DNA of 64,000 nt from Arthrobotrys musiformis (GCA_036971715.1 JAVHJL010000008.1:2728001-2792000), one strand, 5' to 3'. Counted from the first letter of the stretch, positions 24,302-37,000 are shown. The notes: a model not told the origin generated them from the letters alone. Translations and numbers: made by a program.

Positions 24302-25908
24302 TCGGGTTCTTGGTCATTCTCTTTTCTGGGACTTGATCTTTCCGGCTCTTTTCTGAATGTGCAATCTGGATTTCCTCTTTTTGGTATGTATCTCTATCCG
24401 GTCCTTTCCTATATCATCTTCATGTCTGATAATTTTTCATATGATATTCTAACGTTTGAGCCTGGTTTAGACTCACCAGCCTCTTTTTCACCGTAAGGCT
24501 TAGGTTCACGGAACAACGTCGTTTTACTTCTTTCTTACGGTACAATTATCACGATTACACTTCACTTCATTGTTTCCTTTACACATAGCTTCTTAAAGCC
24601 TGTTTGATAGGGAATTCGGACTCCACAGCCTCTCCCCTTCCACCCTTTTCTTCACCTCAAATTCATCACACAATCATGGCTTCCTTTAGAGCTAGTTATT
24701 AATCGAAAATAATCTTTCTTGATGCCGTCGGTAAATAATTTTGACTGCAAGCTTGAGCACCTTTGTTCTCCATGGGTTTTGGATCCTTCTTGTGCGTCGT
24801 CACTTTTGCTTAGGACATAAATATGTACTTTCTGCCGCATCGTGATTTCTTGGGCCTGGCTTTTTTCTCTGCTCACTCCTTTTCATTCATATCTTACAAG
24901 TGTATGGATTTCATGTAGGATGTAAAATACTTCCATTTTTTTGTTTGATGAGGATTAATTATACTCATCGAGCTCTTTTGTAACGTTACTCTAGCTGGCC
25001 ATGGCTATAACGAAATGATTTTTGTTCTTCACAACGATAATAAATCCAAGGGTTTTGCGAACGGATCGAGACATGGTGGAAAAGCCGACCGTGGTGCCGG
25101 TGGAAGCGAATGAGGAGGAAATCGCGGGACAGGGGTATCTTCACAAACTCCAAATATTGGGAAGGAAACATGGCTCAGCTTGGACCACCCTGTGTGAGGC
25201 TGGGAACGAGACCAGCTCAGCTCCGGGGTATCGACAACATATTGCAGGCAACATGCAACAACAATGACATGAGCAAAAAGGAAACGTAAGGACGCGAACG
25301 AACAAAGGCACCGGGGTATCATGAAAAAATACACAACAAATGGAACACCAAGGGCTAAGAATCAACGCAAAGACGCAAGGAGAAAGACAAAAAACAACTG
25401 GAACAAATAGAACGGAAGACTCAAGGGTTTTATAGTTTTCATTCGGGCGGTAACGTTAAGGGCTAGGAATAATCTGTTCCAAATATAATATTTCCTTCGG
25501 TACTTAAGCTTTCTGGCTGAATCGAATAAGCCGAAATTGTTTGACCGAAGGCGGAACACAAGACGGAGCAGATGTCGTGAAGTTGTGTTGTATTTGCAGT
25601 GTTAAATCTGTACCCTGGATAAAGTGCTAGTATGTGTATTCGGCGGTCAAGAAGTGGGAGTTAGGAATGTTGTTTATTGAGATCGTGGTGAATGAGGAGT
25701 AGGATGGGGTGGCAGTCTATCGACATTAGGCAACGACCGCTTTGCATGCTGTAGTATTCGAAAGAAAAAAAAGAAAGAAAGAAGGTACGGAGGGTTGCGT
25801 AGGGACATCTCGTTCAGAGGGTAGGCTGGAAAAAGTACCCTCAATCTTCAAGGAATAATCGCAAGTCAATCGTAGGCAATCCCTAAGGCAAGGTGGTTCG
25901 ATGTCAGG
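24302..25908. other. Convergent intergenic region
   Basis: T-rich 3' flanks of two convergent genes. An A/G-rich tract (about 25766-25784) lies near the 3' end of the 759-aa gene. No gene is supported. Confidence 0.5.
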
Positions 25909-28428
25909 CTAAAAGGTGGATTTGCGGAATAAACCCCAACCGGACAAGAACCCAAATGGAGCATTGTCCGAGAGCTCGCCTGGATTGTCATCAGGGCCAG
26001 GTTGACGGTTTCTTGAATGGCGCATAGGAATTCCGCCATCGTCATCACCATCAGTGTGTTCTCGATGGTGGAAATGATGCCCTTTGGGAGTAGTTGAGCG
26101 GCCACGGACTCCTCGATTGTGGTGGCTAGTTCGGTCGTTGGTATTGCGCCTGTTGGAAGGGTGAGATGAGCCTCCATACTTTCTGACGAAAGCAGAGTAG
26201 CTTGAGAAGCCCGAATCTGAGTCACCTTCTTGATGCTCCTCACCGGCGTGGTTTCGCAATTTTCTTGATCGATGGACGCCATCGATTTTGGTAGGTGAGA
26301 AAGTAAAATGATTGGCGAGGCGACGAGTGACGGCTTCGATAGTCTCATCTGGGTTTTCAGTTGCAGACTTGACTAGAACTGGGTGGCTACGGCTCCCAAG
26401 TCCCTTACTTTTGTCATTATTGCGGCGAGCACGGCGAATGACGATGACTTCTTCTTCTTCTTGGGAATCGTCATCAGAATTATCGATTGAGGAAATAATG
26501 TGGACATTTTCCTTGTTGGGGACGTGCTCTCTGTCAAGGGAAGCAAAGACATTACGGCTGAGACGGTTGCCTGATACTGGTGTAAAGTTTGGCTGTGTGA
26601 CCCTAGTTCTTCTGGGAGATGAATATTCATCGCTATCATCTTGGAAGTTTGACATATGCGATTTGGTATGACCGTGAAGATGGTGAGTTGAACGACGCCC
26701 ATGGGGGGTTTGCTTGGAGGAAACCTACGGCCACAACACCGTTAGACCAGGTACAATGGTAAGAATTATTACCCGAATTTGTCTTTGAATAGGTAGAGCT
26801 CCTTGGGAAGTCTTTGTGATACAAACGGTTGTGGCGGGGTACTTACAAAAATCTTTTCAGGCATATTCTCGAAATAGGCAGATTTCTTGCCATCGTGTAA
26901 CAAAGGTTCGTTAGAAACAGCCCTTGGATCAACGAACTCAGAATACTCGGTTTTGGTAGCTCCATGGCTATAGGCAGGAGAGATACCATGGATTGGGTCA
27001 TCATTTTTAGCCTTCTTGAGATTATCTGTGTAGCGAGCCCATGTTAGAATTCTAATTGGAAATTGGGCTAGGGATCGGGAAATTTACCGGCTTCATTAAA
27101 GACCTGTCGAACCAACTTGCGCAAAAGGTCGGTGTTCTTTTGTTCCTCGGCCTTTGCAATTTTGCATTTCTCACAAAGAACTTCCTCATGAAGTTTTGGG
27201 GCGGGACTGTCAAGATTGATACCGATCCTTTGGGTGCTATCATGGGCCGAGAATCGTTGATGGACAGTCTCAACAGTGACAAGTTCTTGACACTTCTCGC
27301 ATGGTTTGCGAACGTTAATGTTGATAACCCTTTCGTCGTCGTATGGAGCGGTATGACGAATGTAGTTCCCGGTACCAACTTCGGTTTCTTCCTCCGTCTT
27401 ACCCATGGCTGCAAGCCAGGCCTTTTTCTCATGTTCCTTTTGGCGGGCATTTCGGAGAGCTTGGTTCCTCTCGATCTCTTCGATTCTGGCCCTCTCGTTT
27501 TGCTCCGCTCGGAGCTTCATGCAAGCGTATTCAGTATTCGTATCTTCATCAGGGCGATAGTTACGAGTTGCATGCGGATCAAAGGCGGCACGACTTCTTT
27601 GGTGGCGAAGTCTATCACCTGGGATGGTGTCCATGTCATCGTAGTCAACAATATGGCCTGAATCGCGACCTTGCCTGCAAGGGATAATTCTTGGGTCGCT
27701 GGGTGGTAGGAAGACGACCCCAGGACCATAGGGGTTACGAACGGGAGTTCCCATCGGAACGAGGAACTCTGGGCCAGCTTGAAGGCCTGCAGGATGATGA
27801 TGGTTATGGGAATGATGGACATTCTTGTGATGGTTACGTTCATATCCACGCTCGTATCTTGGAGGTCTAGTAGGGGCTTTGGGCTTTGCCCATGCTGGAG
27901 AACCATCTGGACCTGCAATTCCCATTGGATAACCGCTCTCCGACAATACGATTGGAGGGGGAACATTCTCAGGGAGATGGACTACAGGTGGATGGGTTTC
28001 TCCAGCGGATTCTCCGGATTGAGAAAAACTGAATGGTTAGTTTAGAAACGTAAGTGCACGGCTCGGGAGACTAGTGCAACTCACATCTCTTCAATGATGT
28101 ACCCTGGAAGCTTGCCATCTGGCCCGCAGGACGGGTCGGTGCAGGAAGATGCAGGCATGAGGATACCGTTTACAAGATAGTATCCCTTTGGAATGGCCGA
28201 TGGAAATGCTCCTGGAGGTGGTCCTGAAGGTGCTCTTGAATAGTGGAAACACTTGGCTCCCTTGATGTGGTTATCTGAGCCGATGTGCGGCGACTGAGCA
28301 AAGTTTCGGGAGGTGTGGAAAGGATGAGAATGGGGTGTAGTAGAAGGGAAGGAACGATGAGGAGGTGGATCAGGGTCATTCACACGATGGCTGTGGTGGA
28401 GACTTTCCGTCTCGCCGGATGAACTCAT
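25909..28428 (-). CDS. Hypothetical protein with two CxxC pairs and coiled coil, 759 aa
   Basis: Four exons: 28428-28085, 28028-27088, 27025-26847 and 26724-25909. Donors are GTGAGT, GTAAAT and GTAAGT. Acceptors are CAG, CAG and TAG. Phases 2, 1 and 0 all keep the frame. The N-terminal half is Pro/His-rich, including a His cluster near residue 190. A charged helical segment (about 283-322, LRAEQNERARIEEIERNQAL) looks like coiled coil. C358/C361 (PCEKCQ) and C400/C403 (LCEKCK) could bind one zinc, although the roughly 40-residue spacing is long for a simple ribbon. The C-terminal third is acidic and Ser/Arg-rich, ending FGFLSGWGLFRKSTF. No named family is recognised. A protein scaffold or nuclear role is possible, but this is inference only. 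Confidence 0.8.
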
Positions 28429-28477
28429 TGCTCCGTGGTTAATACGATGATGCGAATGATCATGGATAGGTGCGTGT

Positions 28478-28579
28478 TATGATGATGGTTATGATGACGG
28501 TGATGACGATGATGACGATGACGGTGGTGGTGGTGATGGTGGTGATGGTGTTGATGATTGCGGTGATGTTGGTGATGAA
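28478..28579. repeat. Imperfect (GAT/GGT)n microsatellite
   Basis: About 100 bases of TGATGA, TGACGA and GGTGAT units lie about 50-150 bases upstream of the 759-aa gene's ATG, so probably in its 5' leader or core promoter. Confidence 0.8.
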
Positions 28580-29121
28580 GGCGTTAGATGTGAGAGGGCA
28601 TATGCAGTGGGATGGCGAGGTTACAGCCTGCGGTGTTGCTGCAGCCAAATTCACACATTGCTCCTGCATCATTTAAATCATCGTTTATCGTAAGTGAGTA
28701 TACATACATCCTCCCTGCCTCCTCCCTACCTCCCTCCTACCTACCTCCTCCCGACTTCGCTATAAGCACTCTTACTAACAGCATTATATAGCGGGCACCA
28801 ATTGCAGCAACCGATACGGACCTGCCCCAGAAAAAAGAGCTTCTACTCAGGCTGTGGAAGCTGGGGAGTTACTGCGCGGCCCAAGCTATGCAGTATTATA
28901 TTATATGCTAAGTGCAGTGGAAGATGCCAGGATTAGGAAAAGCATCTCGATCGGCTCAATTGACCTTGTCTAGCTTGTATTTATCGCCGCCTGGATTCGA
29001 GGCTGCTTGTCCAGCTGCGCAAAGCGGACGCAAATGCACGTCGGGGCCAATGACGAGGCTTCGTTAACAGAGCGTCTGGATTCTTGGCTAGTCAACATAT
29101 CTCTTCAGCATATCTCCTAGG

Positions 29122-29145
29122 TTATCTCGTAAACCAGATGCTACT
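29122..29145 (+). repeat. 24-bp dispersed repeat, copy A (core CTCGTAAACCAG)
   Basis: Identical over 24 bases to the reverse complement of 38451-38474. No similarity extends on either side. Confidence 0.75.
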
Positions 29146-30641
29146 CTCCTCCTGGCGTTTAGACCAAGATCTTCACGCTACGGCCTCTACCCTGCGAATA
29201 CGCCTTGGCATTAGAGCTTGCTAATGTATCTAACCGATGACGGTGAGCATGAGTTTACCAGTTACACAAATAGACCTAGTAGGCCGGGTGGAGACTTCAA
29301 AGTACCTTAACTAACAGCATCTGATATTTGCAGGTTCTAATGAAGCTAATGCAGCCAAAGGACGCTGGGACGCCAATTTCAGCTTGACAAGGGTCTAGGG
29401 AGACATGGCAGCCCGCTGAAGATGGCCCCCGCCGGGAGCCGATCTTTACGGGTTTCATTGTCCAGTCCTCGAAACGACCGTGTACCATGTACAGAATACG
29501 CGAGTGTGCGTGATAACCTTGGTCGTTCTGGGGATAGTGCAACCTCGCCTTCTTGCGAGTATCAGGCTGGCCTGACTCGTGGTCAACTCACACATAGCTA
29601 GCGAACATCCGCTCGATCAGCATGCGACTTTGGGGCCCCACACTTGCACAAAAGGGTCTGTTCATAGGCGACGTCATGAATGGGAGGGTTTGGCTAAAGA
29701 CCGCGATGGGTGTGAAACTATATTCGAAGCCTAGCGAAGGGACCTCTAGGCCTCTTTTTACTGGTTGGGTATTGCCATTCAAAGCCCGATGCTCGACGCT
29801 AAAAGCATGATGGCTGGATGGGACCCTCAAAAATGTGATATCGCAAGCCACAACTATGCATGCTTTCAACACAAGACAGGTTCTAGACTGGTAAGAAAGG
29901 AAACAAAAAAAGGGTGGGCCCGACACCGTGGTCCTAGACTTGCAGCAGCAGCAAAAACTTAGGGCATTTTCGCTTAAATGTTCCGAGCGAGCACCTGAAG
30001 CGAAAGCCTGCAGGATTGCTTCAAAAGGAACAATTAACAACAAGGGTGCTAGATGCGCACGGAAGCTTGTTTCGCTCGATTCAGCCTGCTGTTCAGGTTG
30101 CAAGCTACAGGACCTCCTGAATGTTTAACATGGCAGGATTAACCTAGAGGAAATCTAACGTTGTGTGACAGATACTGAGCCGGTTGTCCCGGACAATTTG
30201 CCTAGCATGCAGCCAAGCAAAAGCTGTGGTAGCTCGAATACTCTGTAATCAAGGCTTAAGGAGGAGTCAGTATCATCTTCGCTACTGCGCGAAGAAGTAA
30301 TTGTGTTAACATCCTAAAATGGGGCTTTGTTTGATCTTATTGCAAACAGGATCGGTTTTAATAATTGAAAATGGCAAAAACCAAAATAAGCTGACCTGCA
30401 GCCTAAAGCATTTCGGGAATCAAAGGATATCTGATTGGCAAGGTTTCGTGGGAAGCTCGTCTAAGTAACATGCGAATTGTGGTCTCTATCTTTTCTTTTG
30501 TTTTCTTATAAGCGAACTCCGAAGGATAAGTATACTAAAATACCAGCAAATATCAGGTACGCAACAAAGGAAGAAGCTCAAGGGAAATCGTCAGCCTGCC
30601 GGGAAACTCCGAAACAGAGTCCAAGCTCATGCAAAATCAGT

Positions 30642-30902
30642 CTAAACTCGCATCCTCGGTTTGTTCACATCAACCTCCGTTCCGCATACGGGGCAGGTGG
30701 TGCCATTAATTACGACGGTCTCGACCCCATTGGACTTGCAAGTGGGACAAAAGTGGCCGGGAATCTAGATCCGGGTAGCATGTGAGTTTGAAACGCCCAG
30801 CTTGTATATATGGAGGTGCCGGCATATACTCACGGTACCACTTGTAGGTGCCTGGACGGGCTCGTTTTGACAAACAAGCAGTGGCGCGATAGAGCAATGC
30901 AT
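30642..30902 (-). CDS. Zinc-ribbon microprotein, 63 aa, two exons
   Basis: Exon 1 is 30902-30834 (MHCSIAPLLVCQNEPVQAP..., 23 codons). The 69-base intron has a GTGAGT donor and an ATCTAG acceptor, and is phase 0. Exon 2 is 30764-30642 (40 codons plus TAG). Exon 2 gives a compact two-knuckle zinc ribbon: C29-P-T-C32, a 14-residue loop (SNGVETVVINGTT flank), then C47-P-V-C50-G-T-E. This is the treble-Cys geometry of rubredoxin-like ribbons. The ATG has context CAACAATGC and a TATAAAA box sits 45 bases upstream. The protein has no membrane segment or convincing signal peptide. It probably binds one zinc and acts as a small protein- or nucleic-acid-binding factor. The fold is seen in the sequence, but the role is not known. 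Confidence 0.6.
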
Positions 30903-30946
30903 TGTTGAGGTATGTAGAAGGTAAATTGGCCGATCCCGAGGAGGAA

Positions 30947-30953
30947 TTTTATA
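30947..30953 (-). promoter_or_regulatory. TATA box of the zinc-ribbon gene
   Basis: The minus strand reads GTGCTATAAAATTCC, 45 bases upstream of the ATG at 30902. Confidence 0.5.
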
Positions 30954-32862
30954 GCACAGATTCTGATGTGGAGTGACAATAACGCTATGATTCTTATTAG
31001 TATTATTCTGGAAAATACACAATGTTCCCAGGGCAAGTATTTATACTCAAAAGTGGGAAGCGAATATAAAGTATCCACGACCGATGGCTAATATTGGAAC
31101 TCTGGGTTGGCTGGGCCTGAGACAAGACTAATATTATAGAAGACTTAATGCCGATATAAAGTTCTTCGAGGTATGAAGCTCTTTGGTTTTCGAGGCCCGG
31201 TATCGAAGAATTTGTGGGAACTTACAGCCCATTTATATATTCTGAACCTAGCATTACCTAAGTCCTTTCTAGCGACTGTTTGAAGTCCCGCATCCGTGAG
31301 CAAGGCAATTGAATTAGATTTTCAGGAACATATTTGGAGATGGATCTGGACCACCATCCCGGCCCAATAGCAATGCGTTAATGCACGGGAGATCCCAGGT
31401 CTCCTAAGATGAACACAAACATTCGCTCCCGGCTTTTAGTTTCGAGCCGTGGGTTGGACGGGATATCGATCCCAAGCTACATACCAACATATGGAGTACT
31501 TCGATCGATTACCGATTCATAATGCATATGTGCATTAGCCTCGACGCTAGTTTAGAACAACGACGCTATTCGTCCGAGGCAACGCATGCGATCAAGCGTT
31601 CTCGATATATCCTGTCTTTCGCTATCAAAGACGCTTTGGATCTGTTCCGATCCTATTTCAACGATGAGAGATCGAGCTGCAAGGGGTCGTTAATTACTTC
31701 TCTTGAGATACATGCAGACACCGAGTTCGATTTTTTGCATTTTCGCGAGGTAAGTCGTCAGTCTAGTCTTGGCCCGGAAGGAAGCTCTTTTGCAAACTCC
31801 GTGTGGTGGAGCACTAGGGACAACCTTTGGGAGTTTAACCTCGTGTTATTCAAAGCCGCGAGGCTAAGTACTCAACTAACTTAAGTAGTATCACTCGGTA
31901 GCCGGAATTTGTTCCGGGGTGGATTCACGACACAAGGTGGATTCGCCTTACAAACGATTAAAATATTTACGGATTAGACATCCGGCAACCGACTCTAGAC
32001 GGCTGGTATGTTACATACTAGTGAATCTTAGAAAGAGGCCAGTACGCCACATTTACTTCCAAACTTCGCTCATATATCTATATCTCTTAGAGGCGGGTCT
32101 TACCAGGCGCAATATTCTTATATTGTGGAGAACCTTAACTTTCAAAAGAAATGGGCTTTGGTTACTAGTAGTTACCTACGTCTTTCGAATGGCAGGGGGC
32201 AAAACACCATGTCAAATTGGATACGCAGTGTTGCATATTTGGTGGACAGTGGGAGGCGCTTTGACCGCTCGCTTGAATATGTGGTCGGCGTGGGCCCGGT
32301 ACCAATACATCCATCCGCATACATATAGTACGCGGTCAGCCCAGGGCACCAGCCCATTGTCTTGGTAGTATGTCGCACGAAGAAATTCCAGCGCAAAGGC
32401 TCCTCTAACTCCTCGCGTGAGGATTTGGTCATCAACATTCGAAGCAATTGTCTCGTTGTCGGTCCCATGGTTTCCCATGGTTGAACCTTCAACTTGTTGG
32501 GTTTTTGTGAGATCTCCAATTGGCTAAGGGTGAGGCCAAGCGCCTAATCTGGGTAGCACAAAATGCCGTATCGAGCCATCCATTGCCCCTATAAAAGAAA
32601 GTCTGGGAGTTTTTTCGCCACGTTCCCGGCCCAAAGACCCAAATGGGATAATAGTGGTGGCGGAAAGTTTTGAAACGGAGTTACCTGGATAAACAGTCCT
32701 TAGGTAAGCGGTCTGGTGAATCGCCACGGCCAGTATTTGTTTATCATCTCTCCCGACACCACCGTCTATCGTAATATCGTTTTTTTGAGCAGTTCTCTTT
32801 GACTGTTGCGATCTTCGTCCTCTCGTTTCGCCGTGCTGGAAGAATCACGACTTACCCTCCCA
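30954..32862. other. Intergenic region with possible gene remnants
   Basis: Two stretches look more codon-like than their surroundings but lack start or splice context. One is 31522-31884 (plus), with the segment YILSFAIKDALDLFRSYFND. The other is 32212-32478 (minus), with GAFALEFLRATYYQDNGLVP. Both may be decayed genes or chance. The rest is the upstream flank of the GFA-type gene. Confidence 0.35.
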
Positions 32863-34010
32863 ATGCCGTACCGCAAAGTTAAACGTGTACCACGACCCAG
32901 AGTCAAGCGACGAAGGACCTCGGAGGAGCCTACTGAAGACGCGGAACAGCAACCCGAGGCGGAACCAGCCGAAAATTCTGCATCACCAACAGCTGAACGT
33001 CCCGCGCGAAGGCAGGTTTCGAATTCGGCTGCAAATCACGATGCGAGTACATTAGGTCACCCAGACGCGACAAGTAGTCCAGCATCAGCGGAAGCTGCTG
33101 CCGCCAATTGGGTGGGGCCTTTGATTGGTTATTGCTTCTGTCGAGATTGGAAAGTTACAATTAAAGAGCCCATCCCGGGGGTGGTTGTGTGTCATTGCAA
33201 GGATTGTCAGGCGATATCATCAAGCTTCTTCTGTACATTCCTTACCGTTAGTATGGGCTGTCCAACCCCACAAATACTTTGATGTTTGCTCTATCGCTGC
33301 AAGCGGGATGCATTAGTAAGATTGTGAACTGAGATTGGTTGTTCCACAGAATCTAGAGCCTTGTTGATGGTCGAACCTCGGGATCGCGAGGCACGGAATG
33401 TCGAATCATCTACCTACTACTACACCATCAAGACAGGAGACAATACGGGGAGGAGTCAATCTCGAACGTTCTGCAAACGATGTGGAACTGTACTATTCGC
33501 TACTCGTAAGCCGGTCCATCGTTTATATCCTGAGATTCCACTTGGGCCTGCGTACTTTAAGTTCTTGTCACTTCATCAGTTGCATGCGTTACGCCCTGCA
33601 TTCAGGAATGTAGAAATGACGACAAGTTGCTTGCAAAATGGCACGGCCCCGCAATGCGTGAAAGGGGTGTAAAGAGCATGCCGTTGAATATAATGTGTTA
33701 CTGCGAAGCTATTGCTTGAAAGGAATAGGCTAACATTTGTCTTTGAAATTGTGCAGCTGAATCCCTTGAGGGCGCCCTGCCAGTCAATAGGAATTTGTTT
33801 GTTGGCCCGCATAATGACCTATCTCCTGCTCTGCAAGAGCTCTTGACTCCGAGGATCGAGATTTTCACGAAAGACCGATCACAGTGGCGCCCTGAGCAGG
33901 AGGGCGTGCTTCACCAATATGTCAGCATGCCTGTTGGGTTTGGTGACAGCGGGAACAGCGATGATGCGGAGACGAATCCCGCCATTCTTGCTGGCGATCT
34001 GCACTTATAG
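32863..34010 (+). CDS. GFA/CENP-V-type zinc protein, 265 aa
   Basis: Three exons: 32863-33250, 33350-33505 and 33757-34010. Introns are 99 and 251 bases, with GTATGG and GTAAGC donors and CAG acceptors, both phase 1. The GFA fold (named after glutathione-dependent formaldehyde-activating enzyme) binds two zincs through seven Cys. All are present: C91 and C93 (YCFC), C110, C112 and C115 (CHCKDC), C171 and C174 (FCKRCG). The third exon supplies the usual C-terminal part, with the LEGALPVNRNLFVGP segment and an IEIFTKDRSQW motif. The N-terminal 80 residues are extra: a strongly basic run (RKVKRVPRPRVKRRR) and then a Glu/Ala/Pro-rich linker, so nuclear targeting is plausible. Catalysis on S-hydroxymethylglutathione should not be assumed for fungal GFA proteins. 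An in-frame ATG at 32806 would add 19 residues; ATG 32863 has the better context. Confidence 0.88.
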
Positions 34011-37000
34011 CACCCCGCCGTGATACATGGTAGGGATACCTTCCTAGGGTGACAGTTGCATATGGACGGTGCGGCATTATCCTTCCCACGTCGTTCATCG
34101 GTGGATACCTGTACCCGGTACCTGACGTTTATCATTTTTTTCTTTCTTTCTTTGATTTATATTCCAATGTCTACATGTTGAAGGAGTATCTGAACTTGAG
34201 GTTCCTGGCGTATCTTAATTGGCTTCTTTCCCGAATCCGGGTTTCTTCTTTTCTGGTGTTCTGGTCTGCCGCTTTCTCAGCTACTTTTCCCTTAGAATTT
34301 TGGTTTCATTGTGGGCCTATTATTGCCCAGCTTCTTCCGCCCTTTTTCATTTCATTTCATTTTTCATTTTTTTTCTTCTCCATCCCTTGTATGTTTTCTT
34401 TCGAGATGATGGTGCATATGTGAGCTGCATATCACAATTTCCCTGAAAATCCCTCTACCCATTGACATATCAAACTGCATCGTTATCACTTTGATTTTTT
34501 TGAAATCCAGACCTCAGGCTAGAAACCTAGTGTATTCCAGCTTACCCGCGCATCTCCGTGCATGTTGAATCGCTGAGGCCATCGATCGGTTTTCATTAAA
34601 CTTTCGACCTTTCATATCGCACTAAATCAGTCCCTTCTCGGGACGGAATTACGCCAATCAGAGCATCTATATTTCCTCTTTGCCACTGTACCCCAAAGGA
34701 CAATATATAATCATAAAGAATTTTAAGCTTCATAGGTGGCTACCCAGCTGTGAAGGGCTGATGCCTGACTGTCGACATGAGATCCAAGCCATTTCAGCTC
34801 ATATGATCATAGCATTTTGCAAATTTGGTGGTACAGAAGTCAACTCTCAGATATAGTTCCCATGCCTCTGAGTCCATGCTTAATGTACCCTCGAGGGGTC
34901 CACGTTATTTTAGAGTTTTCAATTTCTTTTGCAAATGCACTTTCACAACAATCGAATTCTGGAGTTTGATTCGAGAAAGCCCCGTGGCAACAGGCAGCAA
35001 GGGCGCACAGGGTTTTCGGGAGCTATCACGATCAGTTTCTTTTTAATTTTCTTTTTTCTTTTCCTTTTTTTCCCCTTCCAAGCCCTTTTGTCCAACCATC
35101 AAATCCAAATATTTGGTAACGTTTTTCTCGCACACATACACACTCTCTTTTTGCCCCTTCCCGAGCCCGTGCGGCTGCACCCCGATATTTAGTTAGCCAA
35201 AAAAAAAAGAGCTCCCTTTTGCTTATCGGACATAAATTAGAAAAGAGGGGATGCCTTAACCTGCCTAGAATAACGAAAGAATGAGGAATTGAATGAGACA
35301 AAGGTAAGTCGTGGCAGCCACCATCATTCCTGGGAGTCTGGTTCTCGGGAAGTTTGACAACCTCGTGGTTGAAGCTTTTGTGCAAGACATAATCCCTTCT
35401 TTCGGATTGCAAAAAAACTATGGAGGAAAAAGAAAAGGAAACTATAAACGGTTAGACAAAGATTGGAAGCCGAAACCGGAAATATTGTAACTCCGGAGTA
35501 TCCTAGCTCGCGATCGATTACCTTTGAAAATGTTTTTTTTGTTCTTCTGATCGATAATGCACGAATGACTTGTTCGGTTCTGTGTAATCCGATCAGGTGG
35601 CTATATTGCCGTGTTCGATCCCAATCCCACTTTCGGAGCTACACACCGATCGCCAAGACGAGCTGCCAATAGAGACGACATTAAATTTCGATGCCGGTTG
35701 GGAAAGGTCCAACCATGCATGTGGGGAGCTTAGCCAGTTCAGATTGGTTTCGTACCCAGACCGCACAAAGGGTGACCGGTTCACATATGTACATCCAGCT
35801 GCGGGTTGCAGAATCGTCGCAGAATTCAAGAATTAGCTGATACTAAGATGGCTAATCATCAACTGAGCTAAGTGGAAAAGTGAACCTGAAACTACGAATA
35901 TAAAAAAAAAAATGGTAAGAAAAAAGGGGTGGGTTTTCTGTTGAGCTTTTTTGGACGGTTGAGAAGTATCACTATAGTCAAGTTCGGATTTCAGGCATTG
36001 GGGCAGACTGGACCAATCATGGGGTCTGTATGACATGCTCCCTGTGTATCCGCTATTTCCTAGATGCACTAGGACCTCTGTCGGCGTACGCAATCCCAGG
36101 CACTAGGCCCGTCCGGTTGAGTCTAGATTCGCGACCATAGGATCTAAGTTGCTCCATTGGCGCATATGGACGGGGAAGTTCGGCTTGGTCTAATTTTATC
36201 GAGAAGATCGGTGAATGAAGGTAGGTCTAGGTTTCTACGCGCGGGATAACCCGGACCGGATTCTCAAGTTAGGCGATTAGGCTTGCATGAAAAGCTGCCG
36301 GTTACTGCGCCTAAGCAAACTATTGGTGATATCAACTTTCTTAGGTCGAGGTGAATTGCGCATGTAGTCAAGTCCTCGTTGGAGCTCCATTCTCGGCCAA
36401 GATAAAAAAATACTAGCGAATCTTGCATGGCCATAGTCGGCCTGATGTTTTCCTAAATGGGACTCAATGGGCCTAGACGTGCTCCCTGCAGTGTTTGACA
36501 TTGCCCAAGGATCTGGGAGTGGAGAATGCGACGTCGGGTATTGCTTTTGACCGTTTTAAGAAAAGTGACCAGTGGGACTTCTGGAGGGAGGTGGAAATGT
36601 ACCTTTGCAAGTTGTACGGTATCTGTATGTTCCGCAATCGATCACGGCTCGGATTCGCGATGGTCTCGAGCTCAAGTATGGAAGCTTTTGGGTATGCGGG
36701 AGGTTAACTTGGAAATTGATCCCGTCTCCCTAGATTTGCTTGTGCTCATGCACCTCTGGATCTATATCCTGCCGGTTTGTGGCATTGATATCGATATCTT
36801 GCAGAGTTCCCTTTGCCAAATTTGCAAAGCCGTGGTCGTACAAGTCTAATCTTTGCCCAAAAGCGATACTGTATATGTACAGTTGTGTCTCAAGACCCCG
36901 GACTAGTCTCAAGACCAATGAGTTCGGGTTCGGACTTCCTGCATGCATGCCGCCACTGCATTTAATATTCTGACCAACAACGCACAACACACGTAATCTC

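Larger units (their letters stand above)
28429..30641. other. Intergenic region with GAT/GGT microsatellite
   Basis: The first 150 bases are the repeat-rich 5' flank of the 759-aa gene. From 28680 to 30640 only overlapping frames on both strands are seen. One of these (29588-30103, minus, 171 codons) is shadowed by three open plus-strand frames and shows no domain. A motif copy (core CTCGTAAACCAG) lies at 29122-29145. Confidence 0.5.

Noticed and set aside
28470..28676. Met/Val-rich plus-strand and Ile/Thr-rich minus-strand frames
   Set aside because: Both are translations of the GAT/GGT microsatellite.
29588..30103. 171-codon minus-strand open frame
   Set aside because: Three open frames overlap on the plus strand, and there is no domain, splice logic or promoter. 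It looks like chance openness.
31919..32368. 149-codon plus-strand frame
   Set aside because: Overlaps two open minus-strand frames and has atypical composition rich in Trp, Tyr and Arg.
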